From the NCBI RefSeq assembly GCF_900095795.1, contig NZ_LT608328.1, forward strand, positions 675,001-739,000: a DNA stretch of 64,000 nucleotides, written 5' to 3'. How positions within the stretch are numbered: the first letter of the stretch is position 1; each line of letters opens with the position of its first letter. The notes under the pieces are model-generated. The model was given only the letters and a program-made list of their open reading frames with translations. It was not told the origin of the DNA and did no database searches. Below, in pieces: positions 15,911-22,812 of this stretch. Both the position numbers and the translations under genes were made by a program. Origin of the DNA: Petrimonas mucosa (GTDB taxonomy: Bacteria; Bacteroidota; Bacteroidia; Bacteroidales; Dysgonomonadaceae).

Positions 15911-17802
15911 GTTTGCTATGCATGTTCATTATCTATAGGGTTAAAGTCCCGAGCGGGCTTATTTTGGCGAGAACCGTTAGTTGATGGCAAGGGTGTTACC
16001 GCGAGGTATAACCTGAAAGAAGCCTAAAACAAAAGTTGGTACTAACGAACAGAAACTGCATACTAAGGCTTACCCGGGGGGTAATGTGGCAATAAACACA
16101 GACGCCCTAAAGCCGTCCGTAACCCGGGGTAGTAAATGCAGTAGTATTAACAGGAAGATAATGCACTTAACGTAGGAGGTCTCTAACCCGAAAGGGGCAG
16201 AGAAGTCAGCAGAGGCCATAGTACCGCTATAAATATTGAGTAACGTCAATACAGGGAAGGGCTGAATTTTCAATTAAGGAGCAGTTATTTTGTAAATTGT
16301 AACGACCATTATGAACCCAGGTAAACACGGGAACTTACAGATGAGTCTTTTTGACGAATGGGAGCGTGGCCAAAAGGTGAAGGGGACTGACGTATTCAGT
16401 TCAGGAAGCGGTTTGGTACGGGACGAGTGGTTGTCAGGTTGCAAAGAGGAACGAGCCTTAACCCAAGATTTAATGAGTGATATAACGGACTTAAAGAATC
16501 TTGATGCCGCATTGCGGCAAGTAATCAGTAACAGGGGAAGTGCGGGCATTGACGGGATGACCGTTGACGAACTTAGAGATTGGCTTAACAGCCACCACCG
16601 AGAACTTCAACGCCAGTTAATGACAGGCACATACCAAGTTACGGCAGTTAAAGAGGTATTAATCCCGAAGCCTGATGGCGGGAAACGCCAACTGGGTATT
16701 CCCACGGTCAAAGATCGCTTGGTACAACAAGCGATAAGCCAAGTACTGTCGAAACGTTATGACCCTATATTCTCCGAATACAGCTACGGTTTTCGTCCAC
16801 GGCGTAACGCTCATCAAGCATTACGTAAAGCGGGCGAATACGTGGCCGAAGGAAAGGATTGGGTTATCGACATAGACTTGGCAAAATTCTTTGACGAGGT
16901 GAATCACGACCGATTGCTTTGGCAGTTAAGTACTCGCGTTGGTGACAAGCGCGTACTTAAGTTGATAGGTAAATTTCTTCGAGCAGGAATGCTAATCGGG
17001 GGGATGGCCAATCAACGGGTGAAAGGGACACCGCAAGGCAGCCCACTATCACCCCTGTTGTCGAATATCGTCTTAGACGAACTGGACAAGGAGTTAGAGC
17101 GGAGAGGACACTGCTTTGTACGCTACGCCGATGATATTATCATAATGGTCGGAAGCGAACCAGCCGCGGAGCGATCGATGCAAAGCCTCTCCAAGTTTAT
17201 CGAAAATCGGATGCGATTAAGAATAAACAAGGAAAAGAGCCATATCGTCCGTCCTCATCAACTCAATTATCTCGGCCATACTATCTTAAAAGGCGGGAGT
17301 TTAGGATTAAGCCGAAAGAGCGAACAACGCTTCAAGGCGAAACTAAAATCGCTTACCAAACGCAACAGGGGCATTAGCTTCGATCAGTTAATAAGCGAGC
17401 TAAATCCCGTTCTACGAGGCTGGCTAAACTACTTCAAGCACGCAAAGATGAAAAGTCGTCTTCGCAACCTTGAAGCTTGGCTTCGTCGTAGATTAAGATG
17501 CTATCGTTTAAAACAATGCAAACGGGCGTTGGGCATAGCCAGGTTCTTGACCAAGTTGGGCGTTCCTTGGAACCGGAGCTGGACAACGGCGGGAAGTTCT
17601 AAGGGATGGTTTAGACTGTCAATGACCCACGCTGCACACGAGGGAATGAACCTTGAATGGTTCAAGAAAACGGGACTTTACAGTTTAACGGCCAATTACG
17701 GTTAAACATTGAAGAAACCGCCTAATACGAGAGACGTACGTTGGGTGGTGTGAGAGGATAGCAGAGTTAGGAGTAATTACCTATCTTTGCATCCTACTCG
17801 AT
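15911..17802 (+). mobile_element. Group II intron inside the IS1380 transposase gene
   Basis: The boundaries follow from restoring the transposase frame: ...CAT GAT TTT | TGG GTA AAC.... The intron then starts GTTTG and ends CTCGAT, and is 1892 nt long. It encodes a reverse transcriptase in the same direction. Near the 3' end is the domain V stem (ACCGCCTAATACG...CGTACGTTGGGTGGT, about 17715-17748) followed by domain VI. The 5' GTTTG differs from the common GTGYG, so the exact 5' base has a small uncertainty. The last 286 bases are identical to the copy at the left edge of the window. Confidence 0.88.
16311..17705 (+). CDS. ltrA: Group II intron reverse transcriptase/maturase (464 aa)
   Basis: Intron-encoded protein that promotes splicing and target-primed reverse transcription. 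Reverse transcriptase blocks include RGSAGIDGMT (76-85), IPKPDGGKRQLGIPTVKDR, YSYGFRPRRNAHQA (158-170), VKGTPQGSPLSPLLSNI and the active site YADD (272-275). The maturase GIIM domain follows (LNPVLRGWLNYFKHAKM). I see no HNH endonuclease domain at the C-terminus, so mobility would rely on nicked or replicating targets. The frame is intact. Confidence 0.93.
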   Translation: MNPGKHGNLQMSLFDEWERGQKVKGTDVFSSGSGLVRDEWLSGCKEERALTQDLMSDITDLKNLDAALRQVISNRGSAGIDGMTVDELRDWLNSHHRELQRQLMTGTYQVTAVKEVLIPKPDGGKRQLGIPTVKDRLVQQAISQVLSKRYDPIFSEYSYGFRPRRNAHQALRKAGEYVAEGKDWVIDIDLAKFFDEVNHDRLLWQLSTRVGDKRVLKLIGKFLRAGMLIGGMANQRVKGTPQGSPLSPLLSNIVLDELDKELERRGHCFVRYADDIIIMVGSEPAAERSMQSLSKFIENRMRLRINKEKSHIVRPHQLNYLGHTILKGGSLGLSRKSEQRFKAKLKSLTKRNRGISFDQLISELNPVLRGWLNYFKHAKMKSRLRNLEAWLRRRLRCYRLKQCKRALGIARFLTKLGVPWNRSWTTAGSSKGWFRLSMTHAAHEGMNLEWFKKTGLYSLTANYG

Positions 17803-18048
17803 TGGGTAAACGATATTCTTTGGCAACTTTCGTCATTTGCCTACAGTTTATCGGTGCTCATGCGATACCGGGGCGACTTTTGGGTTTGGCGCCAAGAGCA
17901 CTCTACCTTCCGAGAATGGTTTATCCGAGTGCCGGGTAAAGTGGTGAAATCCGGCAGGCAGGTCACGGTAAAAATGCCTAAGGAGTATTACCGAAAAGCG
18001 GGGTGGCGTGATTTTGAGCAGCGAATAACGACAACGATGACCGGATGA
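17803..18048 (+). CDS. IS1380-type transposase, 3' exon (81 codons plus stop)
   Basis: Continues the transposase after the intron with WVNDILWQLSSFAYSLSVLM and then FREWFIRVPGKVVKSGRQ, the typical C-terminal end of IS1380 transposases. It is in frame with codon 361 of the 5' exon when the intron is removed. The internal ATG at 17854 is not a true start. The stop lies about 230 bp before the right end of the IS. Confidence 0.85.
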   Translation, partial: WVNDILWQLSSFAYSLSVLMRYRGDFWVWRQEHSTFREWFIRVPGKVVKSGRQVTVKMPKEYYRKAGWRDFEQRITTTMTG

Positions 18049-18280
18049 CGGATTTTCACTTAATCGTCCATCGCCATCTTTCGTGTCGTAAAAGGGTTTA
18101 TGACAAGGAATTGCCATGCCTTGGAAGAGTGGTAATGTTAATATATATAAAAACGCCACCATAAAAAGTAAATCAACACGTTAAACGTGCAAGAAACAGT
18201 GAAGATGAAAAGAAAATAAAGAGAAATTCCGCTTTGAAAACTATTAACTTGAGTTGGGAATTTTAAATGAGATTTTTAAG

Positions 18281-18959
18281 AAGGAGATAATTCTTTTTCA
18301 ACTGGCAATTGATCTTGAATATCTGATAACTTTCTTAATAAAGCAGCGAATGGTCCATCATTTAATGGTACATTTTCTTTTTCTTTTTCGTGTTGATGAA
18401 AGGCTTCAATATTTTGTGTTTTATAAATGATTTCTGATTCTTCCGAAAACACTACTGCATCTGCATCAAAGGTAAACTTAACTCTGTCTGTTTCAGGTGT
18501 AAAATGCTCAGGAGGGTCATAAACTAGAGCTGTTGCACAACTTGACGAATCAATTATTTTCTGAACGTCTTTCTCGTCTTTAGATAAAAAGAGGTCAATA
18601 TTGAATGCTTTTATAAATGGTGCAAGTGGTTCACCTGCTGAAAATGCCCATCGAGTAAAAGGTAATCCATAATGCTCAATGGATTTTAGAATCCTTAAAC
18701 CAGTTTCAGGGCTATTTTTAGACATAATAACCACTTCAACAATTGGTGATTTGGCGTCAACGTGCTTATTCAGTTTTAGCAGTGCTTCTATTAATGGAAA
18801 GGCTGTTCCTTTTTCAAGTAATTTATCCTCATTGGCAAATTGATATTCACGGAAACCCCGTACATTTTTTTCTTTGAATATTCTTTCTTCTTCTTCAAGA
18901 TTGAATAATGCTCTAGAAGAAACACCAACTACTAATATTTTTGAAAAGTCTAATCCCAT
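18281..18959 (-). pseudogene. 5'-nucleotidase (PF06189-like), N-terminal part, split by IS
   Basis: The first ~226 codons of a cytosolic 5'-nucleotidase that would release nucleosides from nucleoside monophosphates. Family features seen are ILVVGVSSRALFNLEEEERIF at the start, VEVVIMSKNSPETGLRILKSIEHYGL, FNIDLFLSKDEKDV and the acidic TFDADAVVFSEESE motif. The frame breaks at KELSP, exactly at the target duplication of the IS1380-like element. The other half is at 14441-14741. It was the first gene of the cassette B operon and overlapped the methyltransferase gene, which is unusual company for a nucleotidase. Confidence 0.85.
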
Positions 18960-19016
18960 TTATTTTTTTTCTCGTCAAATTTACTTTTTTATGTCTGTTC
19001 GTCTGTCCGTGCGTTG

Positions 19017-19086
19017 GCAAAAAATGGCTCTTTTGGTTTTTTGAGCGTTGGCTCGTGTGTCGGCAAAAACCAAATGTGCCATTTGC
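19017..19086. repeat. Imperfect long palindrome at the start of cassette B
   Basis: GCAAAAAATGGC...TTTTGGTTTTT pairs with CAAAAACCAAA...GCCATTTGC. The loop holds TTGAGCGTTGGC (19041-19052), which is also beside the hairpin at the other end of cassette B (9340-9351). It lies between the nucleotidase start and the attC-like element A and may be a remnant of an older recombination site. Confidence 0.5.
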
Positions 19087-19108
19087 GGTTCGGCTTTTTT
19101 ACACTGAC

Positions 19109-19458
19109 CGATAACGGACGGAGGATTTGCGAGGTTGCGGGGGGGGGATATCCACTATCCCTTGTAATCTCGCAAATCCTGTGTTCTACGATGTCGCCGT
19201 TAGGCGAGGAGTAGAATGCAGGATGTAATCCTCCGTCCGTTCTCCCGACGAGCCGAAGGCGATGTCGGGAGAACGGTAAATTGTATGGTGCGTAGGGCAT
19301 CAGAAAGCACTTTCCTGTCAAACCGCTAAGTAGCCGAAGCGCAGGTTTGACAGCTACAATTTGACTAACCGTCGAAGCTGCGCTTCGGCGGAGTTGAAGA
19401 AAGCGCAAAAGATTCAAATATAGCATATCCGCCCTATGCACTATACAAAATGTTAGCG
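19109..19458 (-). repeat. attC-like multi-hairpin element A (end of cassette A)
   Basis: On the minus strand it starts with the R''-like box CGCTAAC (19452-19458) and ends with the R'-like box GTTATCG (19109-19115). Its first stem differs from elements B and C: GCCCTATGCACTATACAA (19431-19448) pairs with 19281-19298 (16 of 18), and inner stems such as CTGTCAAACC / GGTTTGACAG lie between. The next parts, the GTTCTCCCGAC hairpin and the 15-bp AACGGACGGAGGATT repeat unit with a 9-G run (19113-19275), are shared with B and C. The R'' box and its neighbours mirror the cassette A start at 20126-20118 (GTTAGCGTT). Confidence 0.75.
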
Positions 19459-19486
19459 TTTCGTACTTTTATTTTTCAGTCATAGT

Positions 19487-20044
19487 TTACCATTTCTTTG
19501 CATTGAATCCAAGGTTCAATTGTAACATAATTGGGAAAAATCCACTGTTACCTTTTGTGTCGAAATAATAAACAGGTCCCATATCAAAAAGTAGGTGCAT
19601 CTTTCCATAAGCTCTTTGTATTCCCCAAGTTGGTCCAAAGTCGAAACTTATATCGTCAATTCGGTAAATATTTTTTGATTCAATTTCTTTGAAGTTGGTT
19701 AAGAGTCTTAATCCCCAATAATTTCCTGAATTATAATTTAAATTTTTCCCTTTTGATTGTCTTTTAGTCCGATTGTAAATCTTTTTGTATGACAAGTCCA
19801 AAAACGGCGAAATATAATATGTTACTCCACTTACCAAATAATCATACTCAAGGTGCATATAACTACCATGAATTCCAATTCCTGGATTTATTGCAATAGT
19901 CGATTTATTTGAAATCGGCATCTCAAATTCTAGTCCAGGGTTTAAGGCATTTATTCTAAATACTTTACTCAAATCGTTGGTTACTTCCTGTCCAAAGCTT
20001 GTCAAACTAATCGTTAAAGTGATTAGTAAAAATAGTTTTCTCAT
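19487..20044 (-). CDS. Secreted outer-membrane-type beta-barrel protein (185 aa)
   Basis: The protein begins with a clear signal peptide (MRKLFLLITLTISLTSFGQ, cleavage near residue 19). Alternating aromatic and polar strands follow, such as MHLEYDYLVSGVTYYISPFLDLSY and MHLLFDMGPVYYF, and it ends in a strand that finishes with W (NLGFNAKKW). This fits a small outer membrane beta-barrel. I do not recognise a named family or function. It is the cassette nearest to the recombinase: the attI-like site lies 73 bp upstream of the start and the attC-like element A about 30 bp downstream of the stop. Confidence 0.7.
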   Translation of the reverse strand: MRKLFLLITLTISLTSFGQEVTNDLSKVFRINALNPGLEFEMPISNKSTIAINPGIGIHGSYMHLEYDYLVSGVTYYISPFLDLSYKKIYNRTKRQSKGKNLNYNSGNYWGLRLLTNFKEIESKNIYRIDDISFDFGPTWGIQRAYGKMHLLFDMGPVYYFDTKGNSGFFPIMLQLNLGFNAKKW

Positions 20045-20116
20045 TTCTTGCTTTTGTTTAAATATAAATGTTAAAAATTAAAGTTTTATTTGTCTAATTG
20101 CTCGGTCTTTTGGTAT

Positions 20117-20139
20117 GAACGCTAACGTGTTGTTTACGC
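20117..20139 (-). other. Candidate attI-like recombination site
   Basis: On the minus strand the sequence reads GCGTAAAC-AACAC-GTTAGCGTTC. GTTAGCGTT is the start of cassette A and recurs inverted at the end of that cassette (19452-19460). The GCGTAAAC word upstream is a partial inverted partner (5 of 8), as in the two core boxes of an attI site. It lies 163 bp from the recombinase start, on the side where an integron would take up cassettes. Confidence 0.5.
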
Positions 20140-20235
20140 AATAAATATACAACTTTCGTAAATACCCGATTTATAACATTCGCTTATATATATTAACATT
20201 AAAATATTTTGCATTTATATCATATTGTATTTATG

Positions 20236-20271
20236 TTTGTTATGTTTTAATTAATTTTTTTTATATTTTTG
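20236..20271 (+). promoter_or_regulatory. Candidate promoter of the recombinase gene
   Basis: The -33-like TTTG (20236-20239) and -7-like TATTTTTG (20264-20271, consensus TAnnTTTG) have a spacing of 24, slightly long. The predicted transcript would start near 20278, 25 bp before the ATG. The region is extremely AT-rich and holds no obvious operator. Confidence 0.4.
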
Positions 20272-20302
20272 CATATACGAATGTTTCACAAAATCGAATA
20301 CA

Positions 20303-21145
20303 ATGAAAACAATGGATTTATTGGAGGAGTTTGAACGAAAAATGATTGTTCAACGATACAGTCCCAGCTCCATAAAAAATTACAAGAGTGCGGTGAGGAG
20401 TTTTCTACAGCTGGCTGAAAAGAAATATAGCCATCCGCTGGAGATAACGGAAACGGAAATTGAGAAATATATATACTGGAAAATTGAGAAACATCGCATC
20501 GGAGCATCTTATCAACGTTTGATCGTGGCTTCAATAGACAAGTTTTATCTTTCCATGTTCAACAGACAACTCAACCTCAAACACCTGTATCCGCGCTCAA
20601 AGAACAAAAGTCTGCCGGTTTACCTGACTGCCCGGGAGGTGAGCCGGTTAATGGAGAGTGTGACCAACCTGAAGCATAAATGTATCGTACAGCTGTTATA
20701 TGGATGCGGACTGCGGTTAAACGAACTGCTTCACCTGAAACTAACCGATGTCGATTCGAAAAATAAAATTATCCTGGTTAGAAAAGCCAAAGGAGGAAAA
20801 GACCGTGTGGTGATGCTTTCCCCTCTGTTACTGGAATCTTTAAGGCATTACTACAAGATATATCAACCGGAGGAATACCTGATAGAGGGGCAGGGAGGGG
20901 GTGTCTATTCCGAAAAGAGCGTGCAGGTCATTGTCAAGAATGCAGCTTTAAAAGCGGGCATCACCAAAAAAGTGACTCCTCATACCTTGCGCCACAGCTT
21001 TGCTACCCACCTGCTGGAAAACGGTACGGATATCCGGTATATCCAGGAATTGCTCGGACACAAATCGGTGAATACGACCGAAATTTATACCCATGTTACC
21101 GACATCGCGAAATCCAAAATAAAAAGCCCGCTCGATCTGCTTTGA
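20303..21145 (+). CDS. Tyrosine recombinase, IntI/XerD-like, likely cassette integrase (280 aa)
   Basis: Site-specific recombinase. The N-terminal SAM-like core-binding domain covers about 5-90 (RYSPSSIKNYKSAVRSFL). The catalytic domain has R138 (CGLRLNELL), K166 or K163 in KAKGGKDR, H227-x-x-R230 in TPHTLRHSFATHLLENG, H253 in LLGHKSVNTTEIYTHV, and nucleophile Y262. The C-terminal end YTHV...KSPLDLL closely resembles integron integrases. It lacks the extra ~20-residue IntI insert between patches II and III and is shorter than IntI (320-340). It is divergent from the minus-strand cassettes, like intI in integrons. A XerD-like host recombinase without link to the array is the alternative. Confidence 0.8.
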   Translation: MKTMDLLEEFERKMIVQRYSPSSIKNYKSAVRSFLQLAEKKYSHPLEITETEIEKYIYWKIEKHRIGASYQRLIVASIDKFYLSMFNRQLNLKHLYPRSKNKSLPVYLTAREVSRLMESVTNLKHKCIVQLLYGCGLRLNELLHLKLTDVDSKNKIILVRKAKGGKDRVVMLSPLLLESLRHYYKIYQPEEYLIEGQGGGVYSEKSVQVIVKNAALKAGITKKVTPHTLRHSFATHLLENGTDIRYIQELLGHKSVNTTEIYTHVTDIAKSKIKSPLDLL

Positions 21146-21258
21146 TGCTGAATGCAGGTCATTGAGCCTGAATCCCCTATTTTTTTCAAACTCAACTTTC
21201 ATTATCAGTCGAATATAGCTATGGATAACAAACTACTCATCAAACAAAATAAAAGGAT

Positions 21259-21588
21259 ATGGGAAAAGTAATAATTGGAGAGTGCGGAGATGTAATCATT
21301 AGAGAATTAATGGACTCTGATTTGGAGAAAATGGCACTTTATGCAAACAACGAGAGGGTTAGTATTAATTTACGTGATGGATTTCCAAAACCATTTACAA
21401 TTGAGAATGCCAGGAACTTTAAGAAAATGGTGGATACTCAAAATCCAAAGACCTATTTTGCCATTGAATATATGAATGAGTACGTGGGAAATATAAGTTT
21501 GACGCCTGGAACTGACGTTTATCGTATATTAGCCCTCAAAAAAACCAGACCGATTAAAAATGGCGGTTTAATGACCAGGGCGCAATAG
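21259..21588 (+). pseudogene. GNAT acetyltransferase, truncated
   Basis: About 92 codons match the start of a RimJ/RimL-type N-acetyltransferase (IIRELMDSDLEKMALYANNERVSINLRDGFP, then YFAIEYMNEYVGNISLTPG). The acetyl-CoA binding half that should follow GNISL is absent. From about residue 93 the frame reads unrelated sequence and stops at 21588. It is likely a broken gene at the border between the array and the core chromosome. Confidence 0.6.
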
Positions 21589-21783
21589 GGCGCGATACAC
21601 AATACCCTAAAGTTGATCCGTAGGGAAGAAGGGTGGAGCAGGAGATTGCACAAGTGAAAGGAGTACCGTTCTCTCATCGGGGGGCCGTTCCCTTTTCTGG
21701 CAATAGTTCTTGTGGGTTGAGAAGTTTTTTTGTTTTGCTTTTCATTGATTTCGTCGATAGAATAGCTGCGTTTGTCTATTTGA
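21589..21783. other. Intergenic stretch without recognised gene
   Basis: About 195 bp between the broken acetyltransferase and the efflux promoter. It contains GC-rich segments and T-runs but no reading frame or dyad that I can support. It may be debris from the event that truncated the acetyltransferase gene. Confidence 0.5.
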
Positions 21784-21815
21784 TTTGTTAACCAGATAAC
21801 ATCTGGTTATTTTTG
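21784..21815 (+). promoter_or_regulatory. Promoter with perfect operator dyad for the efflux operon
   Basis: TTTG (21784-21787), a 20-bp spacer and TATTTTTG (21808-21815) fit the Bacteroides promoter exactly. The spacer is nearly filled by the dyad TAACCAGAT-AAC-ATCTGGTTA (21789-21809), nine perfect base pairs per half-site with a 3-bp centre. A dimeric repressor (TetR-like, for example) bound here would cover both promoter boxes. No regulator gene lies next to it in the window. Confidence 0.7.
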
Positions 21816-21833
21816 TTGCTATTTCGATAGCAA
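21816..21833 (+). promoter_or_regulatory. Small hairpin at the predicted transcript start
   Basis: TTGCTAT-TTCG-ATAGCAA forms a 7-bp stem with a TTCG loop directly after the -7 box. It would be at the 5' end of the efflux mRNA, 68 bp before the first ATG. It could stabilise the transcript or be a second operator half. Confidence 0.4.
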
Positions 21834-21900
21834 AGTTATTTAAATTGTGTTATTGAGCCTTGATCGGTTTTCATAGAACGATACCCTTGAAGAAGTAACG

Positions 21901-22794
21901 ATGAGCATTTCAATCAGGTCACTGAATAAGATCTACCCGAACGGGAACCATGCATTGAACAACATCAATATGGAGATCCCAACCGGCATGTTTGGGCTAT
22001 TGGGCCCAAATGGTGCAGGTAAATCGACGCTGATGCGTATTCTTGTTGCCCTGATGGAACCCACCTCGGGAGAGGTGGATGTGTTCGGTTACAACCTGCT
22101 GAAAGAGCGCAAGCAGGTTCGTGGAATTCTAGGCTATCTACCCCAGGACTTTCGTTTTTTTGCCAAATATAAGACTTACGAATTTCTTGATTATGCAGCA
22201 CGCTTATCGGGCATGCATAACGGAAGGAAACGGCGGCAGGCCGTAGATGAGATGTTGGAGATGGTCGGACTCTTCGATGTCCGTGAAAGATATGCTTCAC
22301 GGCTCTCGGGTGGAATGAAACGTCGCCTGGGCATTGCACAGGCGTTGATCCATAATCCCCGGCTGATCATTGTGGATGAGCCCACCACGGGGCTCGACCC
22401 GGAAGAGCGGATCCGCTTCCGCAATCTCCTGGCCAAGATCAGTGAACAGAACGTGACCATCATTCTATCTACCCATATCGTGGGTGACATATCCAGTACA
22501 TGTAACTGCATGGCTCTGATGAATAAGGGGGAGATCGCCTTTTTCGGTTCGCCAGAGGAGATGCGTCGGGAGGCTGAAGGAAAGGTGTGGCGAATGAAAA
22601 TCAGCGGCGACGAGTTACCCCTTATCGACAAGAAATATCCGGTAATCACCACCATACCGTCGGGTACCGGGTGGGAGATCCAGGTTGTTGCAGACGAGAT
22701 TGAGGGGTACGATGCGGAGCCTTATCCTCCCAATCTCGAACATGCCTATGTCTACTTCATGGAGAAGAAACTGAACCGTTGGATGGAGGATTAA
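21901..22794 (+). CDS. ABC transporter ATP-binding protein (297 aa)
   Basis: Cytoplasmic ATPase of an ABC-2-type exporter. Walker A is GPNGAGKST (about 38-46), the Q-loop lies in LGYLPQDFRFF, the signature is LSGGMKRR, Walker B is LIIVDEPTTGLD, and the H-loop is STHI. The C-terminal ~80 residues form the accessory domain common in this subgroup. It is the first gene of a seven-gene efflux operon, 18 bp before the permease gene. Its sequence resembles the ATPase part of the RND-ABC fusion at 32266-36960, so the two probably arose by duplication. Confidence 0.93.
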   Translation: MSISIRSLNKIYPNGNHALNNINMEIPTGMFGLLGPNGAGKSTLMRILVALMEPTSGEVDVFGYNLLKERKQVRGILGYLPQDFRFFAKYKTYEFLDYAARLSGMHNGRKRRQAVDEMLEMVGLFDVRERYASRLSGGMKRRLGIAQALIHNPRLIIVDEPTTGLDPEERIRFRNLLAKISEQNVTIILSTHIVGDISSTCNCMALMNKGEIAFFGSPEEMRREAEGKVWRMKISGDELPLIDKKYPVITTIPSGTGWEIQVVADEIEGYDAEPYPPNLEHAYVYFMEKKLNRWMED

Positions 22795-22812
22795 AAACTG
22801 AAACAATAGAGG

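Larger units (their letters stand above)
14742..18280 (+). mobile_element. IS1380-family-like insertion sequence interrupted by a group II intron
   Basis: Left end CCTAAAAGTCTCA and right end (complement) CTTAAAAATCTCA form a 13-bp imperfect inverted repeat. The flanks carry the 5-bp target duplication AAGGA (14737-14741 and 18281-18285). Without the 1892-bp intron the element would be 1647 bp, a normal size for IS1380. It disrupts the 5'-nucleotidase gene, and its transposase reads in the opposite direction to that gene. Confidence 0.92.

Noticed and set aside
15911..16027. Natural C-terminal end of the IS1380 transposase
   Set aside because: The last 39 codons are intron sequence; the family-typical end is found at 17803-18048 after removal of the intron.
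17848..18162. Minus-strand frame of 104 codons opposite the transposase 3' exon
   Set aside because: It is antisense to a clearly coding segment and has no recognisable features.
4611..20139. CRISPR array
   Set aside because: The repeats are 290-350 bp long, few, and separated by genes; there are no short regular repeats with spacers and no cas genes.
21589..21900. tRNA or riboswitch in the gap before the efflux operon
   Set aside because: No cloverleaf or known aptamer pattern is visible; only the operator dyad and one small hairpin can be supported.
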